A DNA stretch of 64,000 nt from Chelonoidis abingdonii (GCF_003597395.2 NC_133773.1:143101327-143165326); one strand, 5' to 3'; counted from the first letter of the stretch, positions 42,846 through 54,365 are shown. Numbers and translations: made by a program. Notes: a model not told the origin generated them from the sequence alone.

Positions 42846-45790
42846 ACTGACTCTCCCTTCACCGGGGGAGGGCCAATGTGGGTGGGAGGGAAAAGGGACA
42901 GAACGAAAGGAGAAAACAGGAAAAGAAGCTTCTCCACAACACTAACCTTGCAGAACCTCCTGGTCGAGACTTTCTCCCACAGCAAAGCTGCCAAAACGAT
43001 TGTTATTTCTGTGGGGAAAGTACAAGGAGATTGGCTGGTTTGGTTTTTTTGTTTTGTTTTAAGAAGAATTTCAAACACTAGTAGAGCTTGGACTGCCTGA
43101 CCATACACAGTATATAAATATTATATATATATATAAACCTTTCTGCTGCAAGGAGGAGGGCAGATGATGCCTGCTGCGGGAAAAGCTTTTGAAATTAGCT
43201 AGCGATCAGAGGTCTGACTGCCCCACTCGCCTCCTTGAAACCAGGCCAGGAGGTGTTGGCGAGATCTGATGGCAGGCTGCTACCTCTGGTGGCCTTTGAT
43301 CTTGTTGAACAGTGTTAAATTAGTTGGTGATAACAGTGTTTGTTTTGTTTTGCTTTCTTTGGAGAGAACAAAGAACAAATCCTCCCCCACTCGCAATCCC
43401 TAAACCCTTCTAAACGCTTTCCAATTCTGATTTGTCTCTCAAAGCATGTGGGGAAGAGAACTCTGTGTTCAGATAACAGCGGCCCCTGCCCACAAATGCT
43501 GGGAAGTGCATTCTGGGTAACGGCACGCAAACTGAACCCGGCACCAGTTTGGCTTCTGGCATGGCCACTGGTGTTGCTGCAAGGACCACTTGGCCACTAG
43601 AGTCAGCTGGACAGGGCGTTCTATTCTGCCTATGCTTTGTGAACAAACAAGCCATTTGATCTGTACTGTGGGACAAAGTAATGGCCAAATTCTGCCCTCT
43701 GATGGGAATCTCTCACCCGCTTCAGCGTGAGCTGATCTTAGTTCAGAGAGTAGAACTGTGGTCTCCGACATGTACGTTTTTGAAGTTGCCTGCTGCTGCT
43801 ACATGGCATGTGTGTAACTGTCCATTCCCCCTACCCCGTCTGATCCCTCCCAAACCCCGACTTTTGCAGTGAGCTGTGCTGTTTTTGCCTTCTCTCCGGA
43901 TCTCTCAGGCCCCTCGGTGTGTGCACTGAACTCTGAATCACATGTACTTCATAAACTGTACTGGGGTGCTGCTAAGTAACGTTGCTCAGAGCGTGCAGTT
44001 GTTTTGTTCTGCTGCAGAACTAAGCCTCTAAAAATTAACTGGTCATCACACCCACAGCTGCCACTGTCCCCTGACCACAGAGGTGCTTGCATTAAAGAGT
44101 GTTGGAGATGAGTGGAAGGCTCCCTCTGAGCTAAACCTTCCCTCTGCGGCATCCAACTGAAGTGAGAAGCTGTCCTGGGAGTGTTTGTCAGGGCATGTGA
44201 GCTGCTATCAATGCAACGGCTTTTTAGAGACACTGGGAACTTTGTATACTGCCCAGTCACATTCGAAATGGGGGTGTTCCTTTCTGAAAGAAGGCAAGGT
44301 CTGTATTGTAGTATTTGGATTCTCAGCATTCGGACATGTTTGGATCTGGCATTTTGGTTCAGGGGCATCTCGAAATTTAAAAAGTTACCAGTCTGATTTT
44401 TTTTTTTTTTCAGAGGTGCTGGACATGCCAAATTCCTGCTTCAGCTGGCATGGTGGGCACTCACCACTTCTGCCCTGAGTCAGGAGCAACATCTCTTTTT
44501 GCTTTACTAGTGGCAGGGCACAGGTTTGGCAGCTGACACCACGCAAACCACATGTACCGCTTCTACTTTGTAGCGGCCATGGTCAATGACTGGCGGTCTC
44601 AGGGAAGAGAAATCTCTCTCGCAATTGTCCAAGACAGATGTGCTGTTCATCTGAGCTGCAAGCACTGACTTTATACAGACCTTTCAGTGTGCTCACCCTC
44701 TCTCTCGGATATATTTGCTGTAACAGGGGCACCTCATACAATTCATCGGGCAGAGAAGGAGAAACACAAGAGCCAGAGCTGAGAACTCCCTCGACCTGAG
44801 TGCCAATGAAACTGTTGTGGGTGGGCGGCTCGTTTTTTGTCAGGATAAGTCAGAGGAGCTGAAATCTGAAGGAAGGAGGGGTGAGAGCTTCCCACCAGGC
44901 CTGTGCAGGGTTTGCAGGTGTGGCTTTTGAAAACTGGGATGAGTCAGTGGAAGGCTCTAAGGCAGTGCTGAGTGAAAGATGCTGAAGGCTGCTCTAGCCA
45001 GCCATTCATCCGTCCAGGATCAGTAAAGACTTTGGCGGTTCCCTGGAAGGGGAGACACTAAAGATTTAATCATCACTTTAAACTATGCTGCCAAAAATCA
45101 TATAGCAGCGCATAGACCGACAAACACACACACACGAGCTCTGCTTCCATGAGTGCATATGACTCGGGCGACTCAGCATTAATGTGGTCGTTTCTGAGGC
45201 TTGCTGCTCTATAATCTCTCTCTGGCCGTTTCATAGCAGGTTTTTATTTTAACAGGGATTGGCCTGAACCGAGACGCTGTAGCCTCTGAACTCTGAAGTT
45301 CAGATCCAGATTCTGATCTAGCAGCTAGTCCGTAATCTTTATGGCTGTTTGAACCAAAACACAGAACTAAATCCTCCACACCTATGTGTGGCTCAGGCTC
45401 ATGTCCCACACTCAGAAACTTTGCAATCCAAGTTTGGGTCTTCACACTCTCCAGGTCTAACTTTCAATGGAAACTTCACAAGATCAGGCTTTCTTGTGAA
45501 CTTTCTGCCATTTCCTGTCCTGGATAGAAATGTGTCAGTCTGTGGGTCTCCACATATTTCCTGGTGATCCACTGAAAATTTTTGAGAATCATGGAGAAGA
45601 GGGCGTTGAGAGTGGAGATGGTCCATAGGATAAAAAAGCTAGAGAACCACTCTTTTTTTATATGTCATACCCAGTTTTCAGGCCTTGATAAATTCTGTTT
45701 TCAAGATGTCTGTAAAAGCCACGTGCAACCCCACAATCTTTTTGAAAACATTATTTGGTGGGAACACAGAGGACAAGGGAAGGAGATTAC

Positions 45791-45871
45791 AGATACAAGA
45801 AACCCCCTAGCAGGCAGTTTTGGGACAACCAAAATCCTAAATATTGGGAGTAGGATTATGTCCCCAAATGA
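45791..45871 (+). repeat. left arm of inverted repeat inside the 3' UTR
   Basis: 81 bp whose reverse complement, minus 30 bp, recurs exactly at 46769-46819. Outer block 45836-45871 (36 bp) and inner block 45791-45809 (19 bp) match without mismatch. The missing 30 bp are bounded by TAGG microhomology on the complementary strand. Confidence 0.92.
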
Positions 45872-46055
45872 CTGAGAAGAGCAGGGTGGGGAGGGATAAA
45901 AGGCCCCACAGAAGTCCATTAAAGTTTTTCCATTGACTTCAGATCAAACCCTGTCAAATAATCGTTAGCAAAGTGTTTTCTGAGATACTTTTGGAAGGGC
46001 ATTGGAGTCTCAGGAGATCAGTGAAGGGTTTTCATTTTTTAAAATTTCATTACAA

Positions 46056-46061
46056 AATAAA
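46056..46061 (+). terminator. CYP26B1: alternative poly(A) signal AATAAA
   Basis: AATAAA in AT-rich 3' UTR, with further copies at 46083 and 46247. Any of them could give a shorter 3' UTR. Confidence 0.35.
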
Positions 46062-46128
46062 AACCAAACATGCTTTTGAATGAATAAATGACCGAAGAGA
46101 GATAATGTAAGATGCATACATCTGTCTA

Positions 46129-46152
46129 GTGTGTGTGTGTGTGTGTGTGTGT
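46129..46152. repeat. (GT)n microsatellite in the 3' UTR
   Basis: An uninterrupted GT run of about 24 bp. Confidence 0.95.
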
Positions 46153-46682
46153 ATTTTATCTAGACATAAATTAATCATGCTTTTGATTTACCATTCCTAA
46201 CTAATATAACTTGACTAAAAAAAAAGTTGCTGCAGTGGGTTTGCAGAATAAAGCACTTTGAATCTCAGAATTTTTTTTCCTAGCACAGTCCAATTCGCTA
46301 TAATATTATTTTATACACAATTTTTTTTGGTCTGTCTTTATAAACTATTATAAGTACTATTTTTGTTATAATTCAAAATAGATATTTAGTATAAAAGTTT
46401 TGCTGTTAAATATTTGTTATTTAGTAAGATATGAATTTTTTCTCTTTATTGTAAACTTTGTCTGGAAAAAAATATTAATATGTTTTTATTGCAGTTGTTT
46501 TTAATCTTAAGAAAAAGCACTTGTGGGGATTTTTTGGTTATGAATTTGGTGCCGTGTGAACATGTGTTTCAGTCATGTGGTTTTTAATGTGTATATAATA
46601 TTATGTGTCACATATTAAAATGGATGTTGTGTATTTTGTGATCTTAAAAAATAATCAATGTGGCTATTTTATAGACTTCCAT

Positions 46683-46688
46683 AATAAA
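46683..46688 (+). terminator. CYP26B1: main CYP26B1 poly(A) signal
   Basis: AATAAA at the end of the AT-rich block, followed about 20-30 nt later by a T/GT-rich segment (TCTCTGTTTATTGC). Recognisable repeats begin only after this point, consistent with a transcript end here. Confidence 0.65.
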
Positions 46689-46768
46689 AGAGTTGAATCT
46701 CCAGACATTCTCTGTTTATTGCAGTTCTGCTAGATACCTCTTTAGGAAGTTATAGAAAATAACCGGCA

Positions 46769-46819
46769 TCATTTGGGGACATAATCCTACTCCCAATATT
46801 TAGGGGGTTTCTTGTATCT
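46769..46819 (-). repeat. right arm of inverted repeat, just past the poly(A) site
   Basis: 51 bp identical to the reverse complement of 45791-45871 with one 30-bp deletion. It starts 81 bp after the poly(A) signal and abuts a CR1 3' fragment. Confidence 0.92.
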
Positions 46820-46821
46820 AT

Positions 46822-46910
46822 AATACATCTGGTACTGGCCACTGTTGGATATTGAACTAGATGCCTATGGGCCCTGTCATAAACTCTGGCAATTCAAGTC
46901 CTACGTTACC
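46822..46910 (+). mobile_element. CR1 LINE 3' fragment
   Basis: ATACATCTGGTACTGGCCAC, TGTTGGATATTGAACTAGAT and CTCTGGCAATTCAAGTCC match the CR1 terminus. Confidence 0.75.
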
Positions 46911-47391
46911 ACACTGTGAAGCATTCTTTGTTATGAGCAGATCCATGTGATTAGCCCCTTGTACTAGTACTGAGCCCCACTGGAGCACCCGCACAAGGAC
47001 AAAGCTTTAATGTAAACTCTTCCATAACCTCCTCCCACCAATAAGGGCTGGTCTATATTAGAAAATTAGATTGACCCATCAATGTCACTCAGGGGTGTGA
47101 AAAATCCACACTGAGCAACATAGTTAAGCCAATCTAAATTCTTCTGTAGACAGTGCTAGGTTAACACAAGAATTCTCTCAACCTAGCTACCGTTTCTCGG
47201 GGAGGTGGATTTACGATTCTCCTGTTGCTATAGTAGGTGTGTATGCTACTGTGGTGCAGGTGCAGCTATGCTGCTGTAGAGTTTTAAGTGTAGATATAGG
47301 CTAAGTCTCAATCCATTACCCAGAGGGACTGCCACTAGGGAAGAAAACACAATTCAGTCTCCACTGACCCATTCTTTGGCATCTCTCTGGA
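46911..47391. other. intergenic, nothing recognised
   Basis: Between two CR1 fragments. No coding or repeat signature that I can name. Confidence 0.45.
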
Positions 47392-48180
47392 TTTTCATAG
47401 CCAGAAGGGGACGCTATGATCACCTAGTCCGCCCTACATAACACAGGGGACAGAACTTCCCTGAATTAATTCCTGTTTGAACTAGAGCAGATCTTTTGGA
47501 AAAACATCCAATCTTGATTTTAAAAATTGCCAGTGATGGGGATCCACCACAACCTTTTATAAATTCTTCCAATTATTAATTACTCTTAAAAATTTACACC
47601 GGTTTTTCAGTTAATTTGTTTTGCTTCATCTACCAAGCATTGAATCACACTATACCTTTCTCTGCTAGACTGAAGAGTCCTCTATTATAAAATTTTTGTA
47701 CCCCATGTAGATACTTATGAACTGTGATCAAGTCATCCCTTAACTTTCTCTTTGTTAAACTAAATAGATTCAGTGTGAGTCTGTCACTAGAAAGCAGGTT
47801 TTCTAGTCCTTTAATCGTTCTTGTGGCTCTTCTCTGAATCCTTTCCAATTTATCAACATCGTTCTTGAACTGTGGACACCAGAACTGGACACAGGATTCC
47901 AGCAGTGGTCACACCAGTGACTCACACAGGAAAAACATAACCTCCTCACTTCAACTCATGATTCGCATTTATACATCCAAGGATCTCATTAGCCCTTTAG
48001 GCCACTCCAACACACTGGGACCTCACATTCAGGAGATTATCCACCATGATCCCCAAGTTCTTTTCAGTCACTACTTCGCAGGATAGACTATCCCATCCTG
48101 TAAGTATGGACTACAGTCTTTGTTCCTACATTTATTACCTTGCATTTTATGTATTGAAATGTGTATTATTTACTTATGAC
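47392..48180 (-). mobile_element. CR1 LINE, antisense, about 790 bp
   Basis: Begins with antisense 3' phrases (TTTTCATAGCCAGAAGGGGA, AATTAATTCCTGTTTGAACT). The minus strand at 47645-47848 reads the ORF2 C-terminal stretch (IQRRATRTIKGLENLL, KLRDDLITVHKYLHG). Continues to about 48180 as decayed ORF2. Confidence 0.88.
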
Positions 48181-48299
48181 AGGGGTGCTCCCCTCCCCAC
48201 TGATACTGGCCTCAACTTGTTTCACAATGACCAGAAATTTTAGAACATACCCAGTACTTGACTCTCCCACATCCTGTAATGTAAGACAGACTCCCCCAC

Positions 48300-49000
48300 G
48301 CCCAGCTGCCCTCTCTTCCTGAACCTCCCCCCCCGAGTGTCCTTTCCCAGCTGTCTGCCTCTGCCCCTCAGCTGTCTGTCTCTGTCATACTCTTCCTGCC
48401 CCTTCTTCTCTGGGTCTCCCCCGAGCCATATGCCTCTGCCCCCCTCTTCCTGCCCTTTTCCCCTGGTGTCCCTCCCAGCTGTCTGCCCCTTCCCACTCAG
48501 AGTGCCCCCCAGCTGTCTGTCTCTGCCCCCCTCTTCCTGCCCTGCAGATCCTGCCACAAATGTACAGACTCCCCTGCAGGTGTCTGCCCCCTCCTCCTGC
48601 CCTTTCCCCCACCTGTCTTTCTCTGCCCCTCTCTTCCTGCCCTTTTCCCCTGTGGTCCCTTCCAGGTGTCTGCCTCTTTCCCCTCAGAATCTGCCCCCAA
48701 CTGTCTTTCTCTGCCCCCCCCCTTTTCCTGCCCCTTCCCTCCTGGAGTCCCCCCCAGCTGTCTGCCCCTGCCCCCTCCTCCTGCCCTGCCCCTCTGTCTG
48801 CCCCTCCCCTCCCCTGCCACTGCCTCTTCCTGCCCCTACCCCCCTCGCTGCCTCTGCCCTCTGTCTGCCTCTGCCCCTAAACCCTCCTCCTGCCCTGCCC
48901 CTCACTCCTATGCCCCCTGCCCCCTCCCTGCCCTCCCCCACCACTCCCTTATGCCCCGCCCCTCCTCCTGCCCTTCCCCCACTCCTATGCCCCTGCCCCC
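48300..49000. repeat. C/T-rich degenerate tandem repeat
   Basis: About 700 bp that is mostly pyrimidine on the + strand. Phrases such as CAGCTGTCTG, CTCTTCCTGCCC and TTCCCCTG recur irregularly every few tens of bases. The minus strand is correspondingly G-rich with many G-tracts. Long open frames on both strands are low-complexity artefacts. Confidence 0.8.
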
Positions 49001-49375
49001 TCCTCACACGCCGCCCCGGGCATCTCCCCGAAGTGCCTCCACCCTCTCCTGGCAGGCTCCCCTCAACCCTCTCCCACTGCCGCCCTCCAACGCCGCACAG
49101 AGCGCGCGGGGCCCGGGTCTCCACCCCCCGCCCCGCCCGTGGCCATAGCGATGCGGCCAGCGTGCCTGGCCCCAGGGTGCCGCTCTGCGCCGCCAGAGCC
49201 CCGCGTCTCTATGGCCGTGCGCGAAGGCTGCGCTCTGTGATTGGAGGCCCGGGAGCTGCTGCCCAGAGCGCCCCCTAAGTGCGACTCGAGGGGCGGGCGG
49301 GCCCCGCTCCGGGTGAGGGCGGCGGGTGACTGGCGAGGGTCGGAGGCTGCTGCCTCACAGGGCATCCAGCGGCGG
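48990..49375. promoter_or_regulatory. CpG island downstream of CYP26B1
   Basis: Dense CpG (GCGCGCGGGGCCCGG, CATAGCGATGCGGCCAGCG, GCCGTGCGCGAAGGCTGCG), an inverted CCAAT box (GATTGG near 49240), GC boxes and a donor-like CCGGGTGAGG near 49310. It looks like a CpG-island promoter or an orphan island. No protein-coding first exon is identifiable. Confidence 0.6.
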
Positions 49376-49378
49376 GCT

Positions 49379-49620
49379 CTGTTCACCGCCCCCCCGGGGT
49401 CGGAGGGGGGAGGGGTGTTGCTGCTGCCCTCTGTTCACCGCCCCCCCGGGGTCGGAGGGGGGAGGGGTGTTGCTGCTGCCCCCCCAGGGGTTGGAGGGGG
49501 AAGGAGTGGGGGGGAGGGGTGTTGCTGCTGCCCCCCCCAGGGGTCGGGGGGAAGGAGTGGGGGGGAGGAGGGATGCTGCTGCCCCCCCAGGGGTTGGAGG
49601 GGAGTTGTGAGTGGGGCGGA
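49379..49620. repeat. G-rich minisatellite
   Basis: Two near-identical units of about 52 bp start GTTCACCGCCCCCCCGGGG, followed by three shorter degenerate units sharing GTGTTGCTGCTGCC and CCCCCAGGGGT. G-rich on the + strand. Confidence 0.88.
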
Positions 49621-52600
49621 TGCTGGTTTCCCAAGTCACGGGGATCAGGGCTGCTGCCCCTCTGCTTTTAGCCACACCCCAACCCCTACTCCCTGTTACC
49701 TTAATCCCCGCCCCCTGGGCCAGATTAACTTTTTGTGGGCCTGGTGCCAAACAGATTTGTGGGCACCCATGGTGTGTGCAGGGGGATTAGTCCTGCTCCG
49801 CCCAGTCCAGTGTCAGGGCACTATTTACAAACTGGCAGTTGCCAGACACACAATGGCCTGCTTAGCCCTGTACTTCCAGTGTGCCCCTTCCCCTCAGCGG
49901 TGGGTCCATGCCATGTCACACAATCCCTGCCCCAACACCATAACACTCCCCTGACTCCCTATGGCCAGAGCTCCCCCAGACTTGTTATGGCAGCTCCACC
50001 CCCTGCAGACCCTGCCAAAAATGCACAGCACCCTGCACAACACTATCACTGCCCAGTGCCCCCCCCACAGCCCCCCCACAACCACCCATCACCCCCACTC
50101 CTTAGTGCCCCAACACACACAGATCTTCTCCTCTCCCTCCCAGCCCAGCATCCCCCACAAGGCCCTCCAGAGACCCACTCCCCCACGCCCTGCCTCCCAG
50201 CCACACTCACCAACCCTGCTGGGAGGCGACTGTGTCTGCTAGGCTGAGCCGGCAGCGCAGCAAGGGCTGGTCCCAGGGTGGGGAATCACTCCGGTCCCTC
50301 AGGAGTGGTGCGATCAGCCAGGCCAGAGCCTGTCCCAGCCGGGCTCCCTTAGGACCCACTTGCCTGGAGGGGCCCAGCCAAGCCCCCCACACTGTGTCCC
50401 CCCCAACTGGTCAAGACTGGTCAAGCTTCTGCACCAGTCCCAGGCATCTCAGATCTGAGGAGACAGGCAGGGCCTCACAGGTGGAGGGGAAGCAGAGGCT
50501 GCCCAGAGCTGGAGGCCAGGAGGCAGAGAGAAGCCGATGGGTGGGTCCAGAGGGTGGAGAGGAGCCCTTGCCTGGCCAGCAGGCAGGCCGAGAGGAACAA
50601 GTGGTGGTGGTGGGGGAGCCAGCGGGGTCTCGGGGTGCAGTGCAAGTGGAGCTGGCCAGGGCGCCTTCTGAGCATGGGCCCAGCTCCATAGCACCACTGG
50701 CGCCATTGTAAACCCGGTACTGCCCCTGCATCTTCCAACCCACTGGGACTCCTCCACTCGAAACCCCAGCATATGTGGTGCTTCCATCTGCTGATTTCCA
50801 CCTCCTGCTTCCCTGCCCTTATCCTGGTTCTCCTGTTCCTCTTCTACTTTAGCCCTGTAAGCCCTCAGTTTCATCTGTGAGGCCAGCGCTGGGCTCTGCG
50901 TATTGTCTGCTCCAAGGGTGCCCTGATAGCAGGCTGCTGCTGCTGCTCCGTGCTCAGTCACATCGCTGACATCACAAGCCTTTGAAGGCCCAGAGTAACT
51001 CTATGAGCTCCTGACAGTTGTGTTTGGGTGCACCTGCCTCACCCCAGCCGCATCTCAAGGCACTGCAGGCTCAGACAATATGGACATGATAAAATAGCAG
51101 CCCTAAATGTCCCCTGCATGACCAGCTCCCCCTTGAGTCTGAATGGCTGCATTGGAGCCAACCCAAGCTTTAAAAACTGTTAGCCTTAGCCCTTCTGTAG
51201 ACTGCCTCACAAAGTTGTGGGGAGCTGAGTTTGGTGCTAGCGAAGCCCAGGTGGAAGGGGCTATGGAAAGGCTACTGATAAGTATTACTGATGCCTAGAG
51301 ACTGTGGTGTAGGATGCAGTAGAAAATGTGTGTGTGACAGAGACACACGCACACTATTATTAAAGTAATTTGCTTCTCCAGAAAGGATTTCAACCTGGCT
51401 TCTGCCTGTAAAGGGAGCTCTGGAGAACGGGCTGCTTTGCAAACCCTTTGCCACAGTCTCGTTCAAGGGAAAGAGAACTCCTGAGGAATTAATGGAGCCC
51501 TTTATGGTTCACTGGAAAATATGACCATGTGTCCCAAGACTGTGCCCCTTAAGTTCGCCAGATAATCCAAGGTTCCATTTCCTCCCATTTGGTGCTTTGA
51601 GTCCCCACTTCCTTTCTAAGCAAAGGGCGCCTATTATGGAAGCATCCTGCCAGTGATGAACTCGATGCGTCCATTACATCTGTCGCCAAGAAAATCATCC
51701 CAGGCTTTTGCTCACTCATAGCTAGATCCAACTCCCAGACTCATCCCATGTTGAAAGGGCCAGTGTGTCACCTCCTTGCACTTTTTCCCTTCCAACCCAT
51801 GATGCGTTTATAATATCCGTCTGTCACCTACTTAATAGAGGGGAAGGTCATTTCCTTTTGGCCTTTTCTCGCTGGGATTTCTTTTCCCCCCTTCATTTTA
51901 TTTATTTTTTATTTATGACTTTACTGAAAAGCTGCACCACCCCTAGAGAGAGATGATGTGGCTAACCTCGCTCCAACAGAAGCACAGAGCTTTATAGGTT
52001 GGTCTCATGGGGGGTTCCATATGGTAGGGCAGGTCATTCATACTAAGTGTACTTTCCATTCTGCTCCAGCACTGAGTTTCATGTTACTCACTTTGTTTTA
52101 ACTTTAGCTGAACTCCTGGAAAGTTTCTTTTTAAAGGTTCCGTGTGTGTGCGTGCATGTAGAAGGGGTATTTTCTGAACACGGCCCCTAGAGACACCTTG
52201 CTTGTGAAATGAAACGAGCTGCAGGAGCAGGTTTGCTTCCCCTTGTTCTGGCTGAGGTATGGCTTTAATTTACAAGTCAAGAGTAGGCTTTAGGCTTTGG
52301 TCATATTCACAGTATTCCTAACGAGGGAGGGACGGTTGCACTGGGCAAATTTAAAGGGACAGTGGCAGAGCAGTTGGGTCCAACGTTTAGTTAAAGTTTT
52401 ACAGAGCTATAAAAGTTTCGTGAATTATTTTAAAAATAAATCTTAGAACAAGAGTTTTGGGTTGTTTTTGTTTGGACTCAGACATCCTAGGAGGTTTTGA
52501 GGGCCTATTCATCTTGTGTAACTCACCTTCCAGTCTGTTACACTTCCTTCTCCATTTCTGGTCCACAGGGTTTAGGAGTCTGTTACAGCTGGCAGCTACA

Positions 52601-52683
52601 GCAGTTAATCAAGATGTATAGTCACTTGTGTGTTAGCTCTTGAGGTCCTGGATTGAGTCCCTGCTGAGAACCTAGGTGACAGT
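49621..52683. other. intergenic, GC-rich then ordinary; nothing recognised
   Basis: 49.7-50.4 kb is C-rich with short simple runs; 50.4-51.0 kb is purine-biased. The frames at 49735-50247 and 50232-50711 have no recognisable motifs. From 51 kb composition returns to average. No CR1 or MIR-like copy was recognised. Confidence 0.45.
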
Positions 52684-52915
52684 TGATACACAGATTCAGC
52701 CAAGATGGTACAGGACGCAACCCCATGCTTTTGGGGTTGCTAAGCCTCTGACTGCTAGATGCTGGGATGGGGGGAACGAGATGGATCACTTGATAATTGC
52801 CCTCTTCTAGTCATTCCTGTTGAAGCATCTGGCACTGGCCACTGCAGGAAGACAGGATGCTGGGCTAGGCTAGATGGACCATTGTTCTGGCCATTTTTAT
52901 CTTCTTGTTTCCATT
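52684..52915 (+). mobile_element. CR1 LINE 3' UTR
   Basis: CAGCCAAGATGGTACAGGAC, GCAACCCCATGCTTTTGGGG, CTGACTGCTAGATGCTGGGA and GGATCACTTGATAATTGCCC in order, then the terminal AGATGGACCATTGTTCTGGC. This is the classic turtle CR1 3' UTR. Confidence 0.9.
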
Positions 52916-52965
52916 GACTTCAGTAGGTACAGATTTGCAGTTTTTCGAAACAGGAAATACCAGAC

Positions 52966-53222
52966 TGTAGCACATCTGAGGTCATGGTAGTCCTGTCTCT
53001 GACAATGGCCAGTGCTAGATGCTTCAGAGGAGGTGCAAGAGCCTTGCAGTATGCAGATGTGGGATAATATGCCCTTCACATTAGATCTCATCCTGGTCTC
53101 TAATACGTAGAAATTGGCTTATGCCCTGAAGCATGAGATCTGCTATCTCATCTACAATCCTGTTATAATTAATTATGCCTCTGAATATTCTTGATAGCCA
53201 TATAAATATCCAATCCCAATTT
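52966..53222 (-). mobile_element. CR1 LINE 3' end, antisense
   Basis: TCTGACAATGGCCAGTGCTA, GATGCTTCAGAGGAGGTGCA and CTTATGCCCTGAAGCATGAG are antisense CR1. It lies tail-to-tail with the copy at 52684. Confidence 0.85.
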
Positions 53223-53774
53223 TAAAAAATGTAGATGTCCAATATAACTATAAATGTCCAGTCCCCAGTTCTGAGAATTGCCAAACATGACAGAAAAAAA
53301 TGTTGAATAACAATTGAGTAGCAAATTAATTTTTGCCTAAAATTTTGATTTCTTTGAAGGTCTTTCCCTCCTCTCTGCAAAATATAAAGATTTTCTATTG
53401 ATTGTAGACAGAAATGAAAATGTTCATCTATGACAGTCAGATTCTCATTTATGGCATCTTTCATGCTTACTGAAAAGCTCTGCCTTGCAGCTTTGCTATG
53501 ACAGCCTAAAATCAATACACTTTTGAATGGATATGAAAAGGGTTGTGGTAGAAGGGGTTTGTTTTCTTTCTTTTTAAAAGCAATTTGTATGTATTTTAGT
53601 ATTTTCAAATTGTAGTTATATCTGAATAATGATTTAAAAAAAATAATGTCCTAGTGAGGTTCCATTCTTATTTTCTCTCAATGATTTCTCAGCAAGATTA
53701 CCAAATTTATCAAACTCAAAGGATGATTTTTCTAACTGCCAGCCCTGCAAACTGCACCGAAGATGTGAAAATTG

Positions 53775-53895
53775 CAATTCGTTATTTGTGTTATAGTAGA
53801 ATGTAGAGACCCCAGCCCCATTCTGCTACACAGTGTACCAGCACAGAGCAAAGAGATGGATGGTCCCTACCCTGAAGAGTTTACTTAAGCTGTGA
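53775..53895 (-). repeat. MIR-like SINE 3' tail, antisense
   Basis: AATTCGTTATTTGTGTTATA, AGAGACCCCAGCCCCATTCT and TGGTCCCTACCCTGAAGAGT match the antisense tail. Confidence 0.7.
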
Positions 53896-54107
53896 TCTGA
53901 TCTTTTCTGAGCTAAAGCATATCAAACGTACCCTTGACTGAAGTACCTAGATGCAACTGATGGCTTCAGTAATAAAAATTTTGCAATCAGAACTTAGCTA
54001 ATGAGTCTGTTAAAGATATGCAGGACCAGATCCTCCCATAGATGTGGTGGCTCTGCATTGTTAACTGTAATGACTGGAAGGCAGATTGAGCACAGATATA
54101 GAGTTGA

Positions 54108-54365
54108 ATCTATTAGAGAAGGAAGAGACCTATGAAATCATATCTCGTCTGTTTCAACCCCTCCTCTACTTGGCCAAACACAGGATAGTTCCCTGCAGCA
54201 ACTCTCTGACGCTATGTCCAGTTCTATTTTAAACGACCCAAGCGACAAAACTTCCACCACTTCCCTGGGGAGACTATTCCACAATCACAGCATTAGAAAA
54301 ATATTTCTAAATTTCTCTTTGCTATGTTGAATGGGGCCCCTTTTTTAGTCACTTTTCTGAGTAAG
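54108..54365 (-). mobile_element. CR1 LINE 3' region, antisense
   Basis: GAAGGAAGAGACCTATGAAA, AACTTCCACCACTTCCCTGG and GGAGACTATTCCACAATCAC match the antisense 3' part of an older CR1 subfamily. Confidence 0.75.

Larger units (their letters stand above)
42846..46710 (+). other. CYP26B1: CYP26B1 3' UTR (predicted)
   Basis: About 3.86 kb from the stop codon to just past AATAAA at 46683. No interspersed repeat is recognisable inside. The final 700 nt or so (46020-46710) are very AT-rich with several ATTTA-type motifs, a pattern common in mRNAs of tightly controlled signalling genes. A long 3' UTR is also known for the mammalian gene. The exact end is inferred from the poly(A) signal only. Confidence 0.75.

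Noticed and set aside
48337..49278. 313-codon open frame downstream of CYP26B1
   Set aside because: Pro/Ser/Cys/Leu low-complexity translation of a C/T-rich tandem repeat.
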